DNA of 64,000 bases, from assembly GCF_023507745.1 (NCBI RefSeq), contig NZ_JALPZO010000112.1, positions 1 to 64,000 on the forward strand. The letters run 5' to 3'. Shown in pieces: positions 16,547-30,590 of this stretch. The DNA is from Vreelandella olivaria (lineage in GTDB: Bacteria; Pseudomonadota; Gammaproteobacteria; Pseudomonadales; Halomonadaceae). Under the pieces are notes generated by a model, which was not told the origin of the DNA, ran no database searches, and worked only from the letters and a program-made list of their open reading frames with translations. A program made the translations under genes and the position numbers. Every line of letters begins with the position of its first letter. The first letter of the stretch is position 1.

Positions 16547-18145
16547 CTAGCCGAACTGGTTCATGGTGTTGTCCTTACCACCGGCTTTTAGTGCTGCATC
16601 GCCGTGGAAGAACTCTTTATGGTCGTCGCCAATATTAGAGCCTGCCATATCCTGGTGTTTAACCGTTGCGATGCCCTGACGAATTTCCTGGCGTTGAACG
16701 CCGGCTACGTAAGCCAGCATGCCCTCATCTCCGAAGTAGCCCTTCGCCAGGTTGTCGGTAGAGAGTGCCGCGGTGTGGTAAGTGGGCAGGGTTATCAGGT
16801 GGTGGAAAATGCCTGCTTCGCGGGCGGCGTCGCGCTGGAAGTTACGCGTCCACTCGTCAGCCAGTTGACCAAGCTCGGTATTGTCATACTCGACACTCAT
16901 TAGCTTGTCGCGTTGGTAAGCAGAAACATCCTTGCCCTCTTTTTCCCAGGCGTCGAACACCTGCTGGCGGAAATTGAGTGTCCAGTTGAACGATGGAGAG
17001 TTGTTGTAGACCAGCTTCGCGTCGGGGACAACTTCACGAATGCGGTTAACCATGCTGGCAATTTGACCAACGTGGGGTTTTTCGGTTTCGATCCAAAGCA
17101 GGTCTGCACCGTTTTGCAGGCTGGTAATACAGTCCAGAACAACGCGGTCTTCTCCGCTGCCCGCCTTGAACTGATAGAGGCCTGATGCCAGCCGTTTTGG
17201 TTTCACCAGTTTGCCATTCTGCTTGATAACCACATCGCCGTTGTTGATATCGCCAGCGCTCTCAATCACATCACCATCCAGGAAGCTGTTGTACTGGTCG
17301 CCCAGATCCCCCGGCTCATTGGTAACGGCAATTTTCTGGGTCAGGCCCGCGCCCAGGGAGTCGGTACGCGCCACAATAACGCCATCTTCAACACCCAGCT
17401 CCAGGAAGGCGTAACGCACAGCATTGATTTTTGCCAGGAAGTCTTCATGGGGAACGGTCACTTTACCGTCCTGGTGTCCGCACTGTTTCTCATCAGATAC
17501 CTGGTTTTCAAGCTGAATGCAGCAGGCACCCGCCTGAATAAACTTTTTCGCCAGCAGATAAGTGGCTTCCGCATTACCAAAACCGGCATCAATATCGGCA
17601 ATGATCGGTACGATATGGGTTTCATAGTTGTCAATTTGGCTGATCAGCTCTTTCTCTTTAGCACTATCGCCAGCCGTTTTGGCATCGTCCAGAGCACGGA
17701 AAAGGTGATTAAGCTCCCAGGCGTCCGCCTGTTTCAGAAAGGTGTAGAGTTCTTCAATCAGGTCGGCAACCGAGGTTTTTTCATGCATGGACTGGTCGGG
17801 CAGTGGGCCGAACTCAGAGCGTAGGGCAGCCACCATCCAGCCAGAAAGGTAGAGGTAACGGCGTTTGGTGGTGCCAAAGTGCTTTTTAATTGAGATCAGT
17901 TTTTGCTGACCGATAAAGCCGTGCCAACAGCCGAGGGACTGGGTGTATTGAGATGTGTCGGCATCGTAGGCTGCCATGTCTTCACGCATAATCCTGGCAG
18001 TATAACGGGCGATATCCAGCCCGGTGTGGAAGCGATTCTGGGCACGCATACGGGCAGCGTATTCAGGTTTGATCGCTTCCCATTTACCACCTTGAGCTTC
18101 GCGTAGTTGGGCCATGGCTTTAATATCGTCGAGAAGTCCTGACAT
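16547..18145 (-). CDS. aceA: Isocitrate lyase, long (about 532-residue) form
   Basis: Isocitrate lyase splits isocitrate into glyoxylate and succinate, the first step of the glyoxylate bypass used for growth on acetate and fatty acids. The start at 18145 (MSGLLDDIKAMAQ) has GGAGGT upstream and gives 532 residues, matching the long bacterial class found in Pseudomonas; an in-frame ATG at 18226 lacks a ribosome binding site. The active-site loop reads EKQCGHQDGK rather than the KKCGHM of the E. coli class, keeping the catalytic Cys, Gly and His. The Mg-binding region IADIDAGFGN and the SPSFNW motif are intact. No malate synthase or aceK is nearby, and it stands as a single gene with its own terminator. 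Confidence 0.95.
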   Translation of the reverse strand: MSGLLDDIKAMAQLREAQGGKWEAIKPEYAARMRAQNRFHTGLDIARYTARIMREDMAAYDADTSQYTQSLGCWHGFIGQQKLISIKKHFGTTKRRYLYLSGWMVAALRSEFGPLPDQSMHEKTSVADLIEELYTFLKQADAWELNHLFRALDDAKTAGDSAKEKELISQIDNYETHIVPIIADIDAGFGNAEATYLLAKKFIQAGACCIQLENQVSDEKQCGHQDGKVTVPHEDFLAKINAVRYAFLELGVEDGVIVARTDSLGAGLTQKIAVTNEPGDLGDQYNSFLDGDVIESAGDINNGDVVIKQNGKLVKPKRLASGLYQFKAGSGEDRVVLDCITSLQNGADLLWIETEKPHVGQIASMVNRIREVVPDAKLVYNNSPSFNWTLNFRQQVFDAWEKEGKDVSAYQRDKLMSVEYDNTELGQLADEWTRNFQRDAAREAGIFHHLITLPTYHTAALSTDNLAKGYFGDEGMLAYVAGVQRQEIRQGIATVKHQDMAGSNIGDDHKEFFHGDAALKAGGKDNTMNQFG

Positions 18146-18470
18146 GAGCTGATACCTCCGGGGTCGTGTTAGCCAGTCGCAAGTTCGCTTATTTTTATGC
18201 TGCACCTGCGAAGTTGTTTCCAGCATTGGTTACGTTTATTGCACTGTCTTTACGTCAATCGTCTGATAACGAAGCGTCGCTAATTACAACGTCGCAGGCG
18301 TTTTCTCTACCGAACGCGCTGTAACGCTGCAGTGCAATAACTATCAACGAGGATGAGGCATCCAACAATTGTCACTTGGGGGCAGGCGGGGTTGTAACTC
18401 GACTACAGTGGCTAAGCATAACGCCGGGTTTATGTAGTCGTTTTTCGTCAAGCAAGCGAAATGGTGACCA

Positions 18471-18496
18471 AAAAAAGCGCCACACAGTGGTGGCGC
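18471..18496 (-). terminator. Intrinsic terminator ending the rluE-to-GNAT run
   Basis: On the minus strand GCGCCAC and GTGGCGC pair closely (arms within GCGCCACCACTGTGTGGCGC) and are followed by seven T residues, 18 bases after the GNAT stop. Confidence 0.88.
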
Positions 18497-18514
18497 GATA
18501 GAGTAGTGGTATGT

Positions 18515-18937
18515 TTAAAGGGTTAGTGTCATTTCTCTATGAGGAATGCCCGCATCCATAAATACTTTGCCGTGGGCTTCAAACCCCAGGCGTTCATAAA
18601 AGGGCAGGGCATGCACCTGGGCACTTAACTCAGCCTTTGCATGGCCTGCCTGACGAGCGGTGTGAATCGCTGCTTCCATTAACTGATAGCCGATGCCAGT
18701 ACCACGGGCGTTGGCAAGCACCGCAACGCGCCCGATATGTCCATCGGGCAGCAGGCGTGCGGTGCCTACTGGCTCACTCCCAAGCGTGGCAATCAGGTGT
18801 ATGCTTTCGCTGTCATGACCATCCCACTCTTCTTCCTGTGGAACCCGCTGTTCCTCAATAAATACAATACGCCGAATCATGCTGGCGGTTTGCCCAAGGG
18901 TATCCCAATCGCCGGTACGTATTTCCACAGTAGGCAC
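18515..18937 (-). CDS. GNAT family N-acetyltransferase
   Basis: A 140-residue GCN5-related acetyltransferase. The acetyl-CoA pyrophosphate loop is visible as NARGTGIGYQLM (the Q/RxxGxG/A motif), preceded by GRVAVL and followed by the conserved FYERLGF. The N-terminal FIEEQRVPQEEEWDG resembles the YjcF/ElaA-like subgroup. Substrate unknown. It starts two bases after the roxA stop and is probably the last gene of the operon. Confidence 0.85.
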   Translation of the reverse strand: MPTVEIRTGDWDTLGQTASMIRRIVFIEEQRVPQEEEWDGHDSESIHLIATLGSEPVGTARLLPDGHIGRVAVLANARGTGIGYQLMEAAIHTARQAGHAKAELSAQVHALPFYERLGFEAHGKVFMDAGIPHREMTLTL

Positions 18938-18939
18938 GG

Positions 18940-20118
18940 TTACTCCTCGTCCTCTTCACCCATAAAGCCCAGGTTGCCTGTATTGACGAGCTGAGTGATT
19001 AATGCTGTTGCACCACTAAGCTCTAATACGTCCTCGTATAACGGTGCCGGGTCGGCAAGGCGCTTGGCAAGTTCCTCTGAGCAATGATGCCCATCGCCAT
19101 CTACAAACAGGGTGGTGCCACTTACACTATGGTGCCATGCAAAGCGTGAGCCTGGCATATGGAACAGGGGGGCGCCTGCGTGTAGTTGCGCAACAAGGTC
19201 CTCTTCACTCATGGGTTGCTCTAGTGGCGCAAGTTGATCGATATATTTGGGCTGGGTCATCACCCGGCCGAACCATTGGGCAATTTGGGCCGGTTGATCC
19301 AGTGTTGCCAGCATAAACTGTCGCATGCGTTCAATGGCGGCGTCATCCAGTTCGCCTATCTGGCTGGCAGGCGCCATACCAGCATCGCTGTAACGCATGG
19401 AGGCGGGCAATTGCTCGCCTAAAAAGTCAGCATAAGAGGTGATAGCCTCGTCTGCTGAGGGAGCCCGAAAACCTACCGAAATGGTCATGCAGTCGTCGGT
19501 TTGGCTAATGCCGTGATGTGCCCAGCCCGGCGGCAGATACAGCATATCTCCGGGTGCCAGTGTCCAGTCGGAATCAGGCTCAATCTCAAATGTTTCCAGG
19601 ATGCGCAGGTCGATGCCCTGGATAATGGGGGCGTCGTCAGACTGTTTGCCGCCCAACTGCCAGCGGCGGTGGCCACTGGCCTGAAGCAGGAAAACATCAT
19701 ATTGGTCAATATGTGGCCCGACGCTACCGCCAGGAGGCGCATAGCTGACCATGATGTCATCCAGGCGCCAGCGGGGTAGAAAGTCGAACTCATCCATAAG
19801 CGCAGCGATGGAGGGCACATAGTGATCCACTGCCTGAACCAGCAGGCTCCAGTTGCCTTCAGGAAGACGCTCAAAGGTGGCATCGTCAAATGGCCCATGG
19901 GAAACCTGCCAGGGGCCATCGGGGCCTTCTTCCTCCACCAGCCTTGCTTCCACGCCCGGCTCGCAGGCAAGGCCTGCCAGCTCATCTGGGTCGATTGGGC
20001 TGATGAACTCGGGGATAGCGCCACGAATCAGCAGCGGTTTCTGTTGCCAGTAGTTGGCCAGGAAGTCTGCGGGTGTTAAATCGCCCAACAGGGTTAGTGG
20101 CTTATGGGGTTGGCTCAT
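18940..20118 (-). CDS. roxA: Ribosomal protein L16 arginine 3-hydroxylase (RoxA/YcfD, JmjC-type)
   Basis: This 2-oxoglutarate- and Fe(II)-dependent oxygenase hydroxylates an arginine of ribosomal protein L16. The JmjC cupin carries the iron-binding triad His136-x-Asp138 (in GPHIDQYD) and a distal His in GWAHHGIS near residue 201. The surrounding YLPPGWAHHG is typical of the YcfD group. The 392 residues include the C-terminal dimerisation and winged-helix region. It lies 42 bases downstream of purB in the same orientation. Confidence 0.92.
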   Translation of the reverse strand: MSQPHKPLTLLGDLTPADFLANYWQQKPLLIRGAIPEFISPIDPDELAGLACEPGVEARLVEEEGPDGPWQVSHGPFDDATFERLPEGNWSLLVQAVDHYVPSIAALMDEFDFLPRWRLDDIMVSYAPPGGSVGPHIDQYDVFLLQASGHRRWQLGGKQSDDAPIIQGIDLRILETFEIEPDSDWTLAPGDMLYLPPGWAHHGISQTDDCMTISVGFRAPSADEAITSYADFLGEQLPASMRYSDAGMAPASQIGELDDAAIERMRQFMLATLDQPAQIAQWFGRVMTQPKYIDQLAPLEQPMSEEDLVAQLHAGAPLFHMPGSRFAWHHSVSGTTLFVDGDGHHCSEELAKRLADPAPLYEDVLELSGATALITQLVNTGNLGFMGEEDEE

Positions 20119-20160
20119 GGCGGTATCCTGGTAGGTGAACGCTGCGCTGTTGCAAGTGCG

Positions 20161-21567
<1,407 letters not shown>

Positions 21568-21620
21568 TCAAAGGTCAGTGTGTCGAAAGGGCGTGTCGCT
21601 AAAATACGTGTTTTAAAAAG

Positions 21621-22262
21621 TCAGCCGAGGCTGTCCAGGGCGCGGCGCAGGGCTTTACGCTGGAACACCAGTTTCCAGCGGCGGCCTCCCTGCTGGTGCC
21701 ATAGCAGGGCAAAGCGAATGCCTGCCATCAAACAGGCGCGTACCCGTTCGGGCATCATGCGGGTCTGGAGTAACGAAGGATCACCTTGAACCACAATACG
21801 GGTTTTAAAGGTGGAAAGCGTTTCCTGGTAGGCTTCGCCGAGGCTGGCAACCACATTTTCATGGGTAGCCCCGAAGTGCTCCGCCTGCCCTTGGATATGG
21901 CTCAGTTTTTGGCCCAGTATATCCATCATAGTGCGGTCGGAGCGCAGCTTGTTCATCAGTAGAAGCAGTGAAAAGCCATAGCGTAGCACCACGGGGTTGG
22001 CCTGCTTACGGCCAACCAGGGCTTCGAGGGTTTCAAGGCCCCGGCGTAGATTGTTGGGGTGGCCCCCATAGATGGCTTCAAAGCTTTCAGGGTTGGTGTC
22101 TACGGTGGCATTTATCAGCGTTTCCCAGGCGCGGGTGTCGACCTGGCCCGTTTTGGCCAGCTCATCTACCAGGCTGGCCGCTTGAAAAACCCCTGCCAGG
22201 GCAAGTGCCTGACGCGCTGCGGGCGAGTCAGGTGCACGGTGTATGGGGGTGGTAGAGCTCAT
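21621..22262 (-). CDS. hflD: High-frequency lysogenisation protein HflD
   Basis: A 213-residue, mainly helical, membrane-associated protein of the HflD family (formerly YcfC). In E. coli it modulates lambda CII; its cellular role is unsettled. Matching features are [18 protein letters not shown] at the N-terminus and [16 protein letters not shown] in the middle. Its start overlaps the mnmA stop by ATGA, indicating translational coupling. Confidence 0.92.
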   Translation of the reverse strand: MSSTTPIHRAPDSPAARQALALAGVFQAASLVDELAKTGQVDTRAWETLINATVDTNPESFEAIYGGHPNNLRRGLETLEALVGRKQANPVVLRYGFSLLLLMNKLRSDRTMMDILGQKLSHIQGQAEHFGATHENVVASLGEAYQETLSTFKTRIVVQGDPSLLQTRMMPERVRACLMAGIRFALLWHQQGGRRWKLVFQRKALRRALDSLG

Positions 22263-23407
22263 GCGGCAGCCTCCGAGGCTTTCCAGGTGGTGCGGATAAC
22301 GCCGCCGCCTAAACAGATATCACCATCATACAGCACCAGTGATTGGCCGGGTGTGACTGCCCACTGAGGGTCATCGAAGTGGACCTCTACGCTGCCATCC
22401 GGTAATGCTCGGATTTCACAAGCACAATCGCTTTGACGATAGCGGGTTTTGGCGGTAAAACGGCCTTGCTGGACAGGCGGCTTTCCGGCCACCCAGTCCA
22501 TCGTTTCAGTGGCCAGTGAGTCGGTATAGAGCAACGCATGGTGTTTACCCTGAACCGCAATCAGTACATTGCGCTCCAGATCTTTTGCTGCCACGTACCA
22601 GGGGTCTTCCGGATAGTTGGCCAGACCACCGATGCCCAGCCCCTGCCGCTGGCCAAGGGTGTAGTACATCAGCCCCATGTGTTTGCCGATAACATCCCCT
22701 TCCGGTGTTTCGATAGTGCCGGGCTGAGCAGGCAGGTACTGCTGGAGGAAGTCGCGGAAGCGACGCTCACCAATAAAACAGATACCGGTGGAATCCTTCT
22801 TTTTGGCCGTTACCAGACCGTGCTGCTCGGCTAGAGCCCGCACCTCCGGTTTTTCCAGTTCACCGACAGGAAACAGTGTCCGGGCGATGGCTGCCTCAGG
22901 AACCGCGTGCAGAAAATAGCTTTGATCTTTATTGTTATCCAGGCCCTTTAACAGGCGTGGGCGGCCGCCGCGAAGCCCTTGGCGCACATAGTGCCCCGTG
23001 GCGATTTTTTCCGCCCCCAGCATCTCGGCGTACTCCAGAAAGACTTTAAATTTGATCTCCCGGTTACATAGGATGTCTGGATTGGGTGTTCGGCCCGCCT
23101 TGTATTCTGCAAGGAAGTGCTCGAACACGTTGTCCCAATACTCGGCGGCGAAATTGGCTGTATGCAACTTAATGCCCAGCCTGGCGCACACCGCTTCAGC
23201 GTCAGCGAGGTCTTCTTTCGCTGTGCAGTACTCTGTGCCGTCGTCCTCATCCCAGTTTTTCATAAACAGGCCCTCAACCTCATACCCCTGTTGGAGTAGC
23301 AGGAGAGCGGATACGGAAGAGTCGACACCACCCGACATGCCGACAATCACTTTGCCGGTGTTGGGTGTCGTGGTGGTGGTTGTGCCATCGGTGGATGTCA
23401 TTGGCAT
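22259..23407 (-). CDS. mnmA: tRNA-specific 2-thiouridylase MnmA
   Basis: MnmA adds sulfur to U34 of tRNA-Glu, tRNA-Gln and tRNA-Lys. The 382-residue protein has the PP-loop GMSGGVDSS near residue 23 for ATP-dependent adenylation. The two catalytic cysteines are in [12 protein letters not shown] and [12 protein letters not shown]. The TRTPNPD-like segment (AGRTPNPD) is intact. The first 18 residues are a polar, Thr-rich extension (TTTTTTP). Notably, three genes for one substrate, tRNA-Glu(UUC), lie at the other end of the window. Confidence 0.96.
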   Translation of the reverse strand: MPMTSTDGTTTTTTPNTGKVIVGMSGGVDSSVSALLLLQQGYEVEGLFMKNWDEDDGTEYCTAKEDLADAEAVCARLGIKLHTANFAAEYWDNVFEHFLAEYKAGRTPNPDILCNREIKFKVFLEYAEMLGAEKIATGHYVRQGLRGGRPRLLKGLDNNKDQSYFLHAVPEAAIARTLFPVGELEKPEVRALAEQHGLVTAKKKDSTGICFIGERRFRDFLQQYLPAQPGTIETPEGDVIGKHMGLMYYTLGQRQGLGIGGLANYPEDPWYVAAKDLERNVLIAVQGKHHALLYTDSLATETMDWVAGKPPVQQGRFTAKTRYRQSDCACEIRALPDGSVEVHFDDPQWAVTPGQSLVLYDGDICLGGGVIRTTWKASEAAA

Positions 23408-23486
23408 CCTCAGTTGAACTAGTGTGCGAGAGAGTGTGCAATTGGTCGGGGATTATACACGATGGGGGCTTAACGCTTCGAGTGCT

Positions 23487-23957
23487 TCACTCCTGGATAA
23501 CCAACAACGGAAAGTGGCGGCCATTAATGGCATCTTCAATGCGTTTTAATACCAGCGGGCTGCGCAGTCGCTGAACGGCATCCAAGGCTTTAATCTCGTC
23601 CAGTGTCAGCCAGTGAATGGCGGTTATATCGCTGTCAATAGGTGTGGTTAGGCGGGTTTCAGGCGTCGCGATAAAACCATGGCTATGAAACGTGAGGCCA
23701 TTGGCAGTATGAAATACGTAAAGCCCCAGATAGCCCGTCAGGGTGACCTGCCAGGCTGTCTCTTCCTGTACTTCCCGCAGTATGGCGGTAATCGGGCCTT
23801 CCCCCGGCTCCACATGCCCAGCGGGTTGATTAAAAACAGTGGCTGCCACGCCCTGCATCTCCTCCACCATAAGAAAACGCCCGTTGCGCTGAATAACACA
23901 GGCAGCCGTCGTTCTAATGGCGGAGTGCTGAATGGATGAGTCGCGAACCGGGATCAT
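23487..23957 (-). CDS. nudJ: Nudix hydrolase, NudJ type
   Basis: A 156-residue Nudix pyrophosphatase; E. coli NudJ hydrolyses thiamine pyrophosphate precursors and nucleoside di- and triphosphates. The Nudix box is GHVEPGEG followed by REVQEET, with all metal-binding Glu residues present but Ala where the box normally has its last Gly (ETAW instead of ETGx). It sits between rluE (four-base overlap) and mnmA, exactly as in E. coli. Confidence 0.9.
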   Translation of the reverse strand: MIPVRDSSIQHSAIRTTAACVIQRNGRFLMVEEMQGVAATVFNQPAGHVEPGEGPITAILREVQEETAWQVTLTGYLGLYVFHTANGLTFHSHGFIATPETRLTTPIDSDITAIHWLTLDEIKALDAVQRLRSPLVLKRIEDAINGRHFPLLVIQE

Positions 23958-24553
23958 GAACGTCTACGCCTGGGGGTTGTGGTACGGTTGATGTTCCTGG
24001 CTGGGCGTGGGGCGTGCAGAGTTTCTTTGCGCCACTCGCCAGGCTGCAGGTCGCCTAGTTGCCAAGGCCCTATCGCTGCCCGTACCAGCCGTAACGTAGG
24101 GAACCCCACATGGGCCGTCATACGCCGCACCTGTCGGTTGCGGCCTTCCGTGATCGTCAGTTCCAGCCAACTGGTGGACGGATGACGCTTGGGGTCAATT
24201 GCTGGCTCACGGGGGTTAATGGCGGGTGGTGCGATGCGACGTGCTTTGGCAGGTTGGGTTGGGCCATCTTTTAACACAAGACCATTACGCAGGGCGTTGA
24301 TGGCTTCGTCGCTAATTTGCCCTTCAAGCTGTACCCAGTAGGTTTTGGGCTGCTTGTGGCGAGGGTGGGCAATGCGGTGAATCAAACTGCCATCGTCGCT
24401 TAGCAGCAGTAAACCTTCCGAATCGTAATCAAGCCGTCCCGCCGCATAGACGCCAGGGGCGTCAATCACATCGGCCAGAGTGGCACGGCCTTGGCGATCG
24501 GTAAATTGGGAGAGCATACGGTAGGGTTTATGCAGTAAATATAACGTGCTCAT
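23954..24553 (-). CDS. rluE: 23S rRNA pseudouridine synthase RluE
   Basis: RluE converts U2457 of 23S rRNA to pseudouridine. The 199 residues show the RsuA-family catalytic motif AGRLDYDSEGLLLL with the nucleophilic Asp, and the second block EGRNRQVRRMTAHVGFP. It lacks an N-terminal S4 domain, as expected for RluE. The very basic C-terminus (TTTPRRRRS) may contact rRNA. It opens the leftward operon and is divergent from isocitrate dehydrogenase. Confidence 0.93.
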   Translation of the reverse strand: MSTLYLLHKPYRMLSQFTDRQGRATLADVIDAPGVYAAGRLDYDSEGLLLLSDDGSLIHRIAHPRHKQPKTYWVQLEGQISDEAINALRNGLVLKDGPTQPAKARRIAPPAINPREPAIDPKRHPSTSWLELTITEGRNRQVRRMTAHVGFPTLRLVRAAIGPWQLGDLQPGEWRKETLHAPRPARNINRTTTPRRRRS

Positions 24554-24758
24554 GATTCCTCTTCGCTGGCACTCTTAATTTGTCGACAATCGCCCATGCG
24601 ATTACAGTTCAGCGCTGGTATACTTCCGCACTACCGCTTGAACCGTGTTGGAGTCGTCGTAACCACCATCGCAGTAAACCACCGAGTGATACCTGGGGCA
24701 GTTAACAGATTGCTCCGCCTGCTTCGCGGCATGGTCTCTCGATGAATGAGCCGCGTAG

Positions 24759-27041
<2,283 letters not shown>

Positions 27042-27098
27042 CGCTTTCCCCGGCAGCGGTGCATGCTGCTGGGTTTGGCGTATTCGAAATACTGCATC

Positions 27099-27134
27099 AC
27101 CCCTCGTCCGCTCTAGGCGGGCGGGGGTTTTTTG
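27099..27134 (+). terminator. Intrinsic terminator of icd
   Basis: ACCCCTCGTCCGC and GGCGGGCGGGGG pair around a TCTA loop with one internal mismatch, followed by six T residues. Confidence 0.88.
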
Positions 27135-27304
27135 TCTCGCCCAGTATGATAATTTATTTTTTCCATGAACCCTTGCTGGTGATGCGCGTCTTAGTGAAGT
27201 AAGCCATACGTATAGGATGTTGCCCGTCAGCTGAGAGACGATAACCCTTGCTGCTTATGCCCAATACTGACAGCCCATATCTGGCGGTTACCCTGCAAGC
27301 AGGA

Positions 27305-27628
27305 ATGACACGCCCTGATATGCCTGAACATGATGACGATCTGGCGGTGCAGCCAGCAGAACCCGAGCTGGCCCAGCCCCCGCTATACAAAGTGGTGCTG
27401 CACAACGACGACTACACACCTATGGAGTTTGTCGTCGAAGTTTTACAAGGCTTTTTTAATATGGACAGTGAAAAAGCCGTACAGGTAATGCTTGCAGTGC
27501 ACACCCAGGGTAAAGCAACCTGCGGTATCTTTACCCGTGATATTGCGGAAACCAAAAGCTATCAAGTAAACGAGTACGCCCGTGAGTGCGAGCACCCATT
27601 GATGAGTGATATTGAAGCCGCTGACTGA
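27305..27628 (+). CDS. clpS: ClpS, adaptor of the ClpAP protease
   Basis: ClpS binds proteins with N-terminal Leu, Phe, Tyr or Trp and hands them to ClpA. The core is complete: [20 protein letters not shown] with the N-degron pocket and HNDDYTPM motif, then [24 protein letters not shown] and the C-terminal helix region. The start is uncertain: I use ATG at 27305 (107 residues), close to the usual length, but the frame is open further up to ATG 27257 and TTG 27248, which would give up to 126 residues; none has a clear ribosome binding site. It lies 138 bases before clpA. Confidence 0.93.
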   Translation: MTRPDMPEHDDDLAVQPAEPELAQPPLYKVVLHNDDYTPMEFVVEVLQGFFNMDSEKAVQVMLAVHTQGKATCGIFTRDIAETKSYQVNEYARECEHPLMSDIEAAD

Positions 27629-27766
27629 AAGCGTTGAAAAAAAGTAGCGGAGGGGCTTGCAACCGTGCCATTTGTACCCGATGTTGGAAGTGCCGGTCGA
27701 TTAAACTGATCCGACGCAAGCCCTAGGTGGCTATATGCCCTAGGTAGCAGCGAAAAGGGGACTGCC

Positions 27767-30043
27767 ATGCTGAGCAAAGAACTTGAACTGACCCTGAACA
27801 CGGCCTTCACTGTGGCTCGCTCCAAGCGCCACGAATTTATGACCGTTGAGCACCTGCTGTTGGCGTTGCTTGACAATGCCTCTGCGGTAGACGTGTTAAA
27901 GGCGTGTGGGGCAAACCTCGACAAGCTGCGGTCCGATCTGCAGGATTTTATTAACTCGACCACGCCACTGATCCCAGAAGGTCAAGGGGATCGTGAAACT
28001 CAGCCCACGCTAGGTTTTCAGCGTGTGCTGCAGCGTGCGGTGTTTCATGTACAGTCATCCGGTAAAAGTGAAGTGACTGGCGCTAATGTGCTGGTGGCGA
28101 TCTTTTCCGAGCAGGAAAGTCAGGCGGTATACTTCCTGAAACAACAGAGCGTGGCGCGTGTAGATGCGGTTAACTACATTGCCCACGGTATTTCGAAAGT
28201 ATCAGGTCATGGCCCCTCGCCGTCTCCTTCCTCTCCAGAGAGCGAAGATGCTGAAGAGGGCAGTGCTGAAGGGGCTGCACACCCGTTAACGGGGTATGCG
28301 ACGAACCTGAATGAACAGGCGCGACAAGGCAAAATTGACCCGCTGATTGGTCGTGATCACGAGCTGGAGCGTGTGGTACAGATTCTTGCCCGTCGTCGTA
28401 AAAATAACCCGCTGCTGGTGGGTGAGGCTGGTGTAGGTAAAACGGCTATCGCTGAAGGCTTGGCCAAGCGCATCGTAGAAGAGGATGTGCCTGAAGTCAT
28501 CGCTGACGCCGTGGTTTACTCGCTGGATATGGGCGCGCTTTTGGCGGGTACAAAATACCGCGGTGATTTCGAAAAACGCCTTAAAAGCCTGTTGAGTGAG
28601 CTGCGCAAGCAGCCCAATGCGGTACTGTTTATTGATGAAATTCATACCGTGATTGGTGCCGGTGCGGCATCTGGTGGCGTTATGGACGCATCCAATCTGC
28701 TTAAGCCGCTGCTCTCGTCTGGTGAGCTGCGCTGCATTGGCTCAACAACGTTCCAGGAATTCCGCGGTATCTTCGAGAAAGACCGGGCTCTCGCTCGTCG
28801 CTTCCAGAAAGTGGACGTGCTGGCACCGTCGGTTGAAGACACCATTAAGATTCTCAAGGGGCTGCGTTCGCGGTTTGAGGAGCACCATGAGCTTAAATAC
28901 ACCGACGGCGCATTGGAAAGTGCGGCACGTTTGGCTGATCGTTACATTAATGACCGACACATGCCTGACAAGGCCATTGATGTCATTGATGAGGCGGGTG
29001 CACACCAGCGTATGTTGCCACCTGAAGTACGTGCAAACACTATCGATGTAGAGCAGGTTGAGGCTGTGGTGGCATCCATTGCGCGCATTCCACCGAAGAG
29101 CGTCTCCAGCTCTGACCGTAAGCTGCTTGCAAAGCTTGACCGTGATCTGAAGATGTTGGTGTTTGGCCAGGATGAGGCCATCGACACACTGTCTGCCGCC
29201 ATCAAGTTATCCCGTGCAGGGCTGAAGTCACCGGATAAACCGGTGGGTAGCTTCCTGTTCGCTGGCCCGACAGGGGTGGGTAAAACCGAGGTGGCCAAAC
29301 AGCTGGCGCATATCATGGGCATTGAGCTGGTGCGTTTTGATATGTCCGAATATATGGAGCGCCATACGGTATCCCGGTTGATTGGTGCACCTCCCGGCTA
29401 TGTAGGTTACGACCAGGGTGGCCTGTTAACCGAGGCAGTAACCAAACAGCCGCACTGTGTACTGCTGTTGGATGAGATTGAGAAGGCGCATCCTGAAGTC
29501 TTTAACCTGTTATTGCAGGTTATGGATCATGGCCGGCTGACGGATAACAATGGTCGTGAGGCGGATTTCCGCCACGTTATCCTGATCATGACATCTAATG
29601 CAGGCGCTGAGCAGGCGTCTCGCCGCTCAATTGGTTTCCAGCATCAGGATCACTCGACTGATGCAATGGAAGTTATTCGCCGTACATTCTCACCAGAGTT
29701 CCGCAACCGCCTGGATGGCATTATCCAATTCCATGCGCTGCCAACATCTGTGGTGCGTAACGTGGTCGATAAGTTCCTGATTGAGCTACAGGCCCAGCTA
29801 GACGAGAAACGAGTGCAGCTGGATGTGGACGATCTCGCTCGTGATTGGCTGGCAGAGAAGGGCTATGACCCGGATATGGGTGCTCGCCCAATGGCTCGCC
29901 TGATCCAAGAGAAGCTGAAAAAGCCGTTGGCTGAGATGATTCTCTTTGGTGAGCTGTCTGAACATGGTGGTATTGTGCATGTCAGCCTTGAAGAAGGAGA
30001 GCTACACCTGTCCACCGAGTCTGAAATGGCGGATGCGCCCTGA
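27767..30043 (+). CDS. clpA: ClpA, ATPase subunit of the ClpAP protease
   Basis: ClpA is a hexameric AAA+ unfoldase that feeds substrates into ClpP. The 758 residues hold the N-domain ([31 protein letters not shown] in the frame), a first AAA module with Walker A GEAGVGKT near residue 219, Walker B VLFIDEIH, and a second module with Walker A GPTGVGKT near residue 499 and [11 protein letters not shown]. The ClpP-binding loop IGFQ is present (SIGFQHQD). A polar spacer rich in Ser and Pro follows the N-domain near residue 150. ClpP is not in the window. Confidence 0.97.
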   Translation: MLSKELELTLNTAFTVARSKRHEFMTVEHLLLALLDNASAVDVLKACGANLDKLRSDLQDFINSTTPLIPEGQGDRETQPTLGFQRVLQRAVFHVQSSGKSEVTGANVLVAIFSEQESQAVYFLKQQSVARVDAVNYIAHGISKVSGHGPSPSPSSPESEDAEEGSAEGAAHPLTGYATNLNEQARQGKIDPLIGRDHELERVVQILARRRKNNPLLVGEAGVGKTAIAEGLAKRIVEEDVPEVIADAVVYSLDMGALLAGTKYRGDFEKRLKSLLSELRKQPNAVLFIDEIHTVIGAGAASGGVMDASNLLKPLLSSGELRCIGSTTFQEFRGIFEKDRALARRFQKVDVLAPSVEDTIKILKGLRSRFEEHHELKYTDGALESAARLADRYINDRHMPDKAIDVIDEAGAHQRMLPPEVRANTIDVEQVEAVVASIARIPPKSVSSSDRKLLAKLDRDLKMLVFGQDEAIDTLSAAIKLSRAGLKSPDKPVGSFLFAGPTGVGKTEVAKQLAHIMGIELVRFDMSEYMERHTVSRLIGAPPGYVGYDQGGLLTEAVTKQPHCVLLLDEIEKAHPEVFNLLLQVMDHGRLTDNNGREADFRHVILIMTSNAGAEQASRRSIGFQHQDHSTDAMEVIRRTFSPEFRNRLDGIIQFHALPTSVVRNVVDKFLIELQAQLDEKRVQLDVDDLARDWLAEKGYDPDMGARPMARLIQEKLKKPLAEMILFGELSEHGGIVHVSLEEGELHLSTESEMADAP

Positions 30044-30124
30044 AAAGGGCGCTAAGATAGCCTATGGAGGTTACGCTTGGCAGCATGTTATAAGGCGTAA
30101 GGGCAAAAGCAACCCTTCAACGCA

Positions 30125-30160
30125 CAGCGCCCTGTCATCGACGGGGCGTTGTCGTTTCCA
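30125..30160 (+). terminator. Possible terminator hairpin after clpA
   Basis: CAGCGCCC pairs with GGGCGTTG (one G-T pair) about 80 bases after the clpA stop. The following tail is only weakly T-rich (TCGTTT), so termination is uncertain. Confidence 0.4.
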
Positions 30161-30232
30161 GGGAGCGGCGCCGTATTTATTTCAGAAGTGCATGCGCTAG
30201 CAGAGAACTGGCTCAACAGGCGTCATTAAGGC

Positions 30233-30451
30233 TTAGCGCGAACGGTAGACAATACGGCCTTTGGAAAGATCGTAAGGTGTCAGTTCTACTTTCACCTTAT
30301 CGCCGGTCAGGATGCGGATATAGTTTTTACGCATCTTGCCGGAGATGTGAGCGGTAACGACGTGGCCGTTCTCAAGCTCAACACGGAACATGGTGTTGGG
30401 AAGGGTATCAACAATAACGCCTTCCATTTCAATATGATCTTCGCGTGCCAT
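30233..30451 (-). CDS. infA: Translation initiation factor IF-1
   Basis: IF-1 binds the ribosomal A site during initiation. The 72-residue S1-like OB-fold protein is full length and highly conserved ([47 protein letters not shown] in the frame). It is convergent with clpA and lies downstream of bpt, the usual neighbourhood in pseudomonads. Confidence 0.98.
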   Translation of the reverse strand: MAREDHIEMEGVIVDTLPNTMFRVELENGHVVTAHISGKMRKNYIRILTGDKVKVELTPYDLSKGRIVYRSR

Positions 30452-30590
30452 ATAGGCAGATCCTCACTTGTTTAACGTAGTGGATAGTCGAGCAGTGTCG
30501 CTTCAAGCGGCGTGATTATATCGCAGGCGCCAAAGAAACAGCGCTATATTGTGCCGTAAGCCCGCCGTCAAGGCAAAAAAGCTGGGTGGT

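Noticed and set aside
18146-18226. N-terminal extension of isocitrate lyase
   Set aside because: GGAGGT lies directly before the ATG at 18145 and the extension (many basic residues) is not seen in the family.
19485-20024. A 179-codon minus-strand frame inside roxA
   Set aside because: It shares the strand with roxA in another frame, has no initiation signal, and roxA is intact with all iron ligands.
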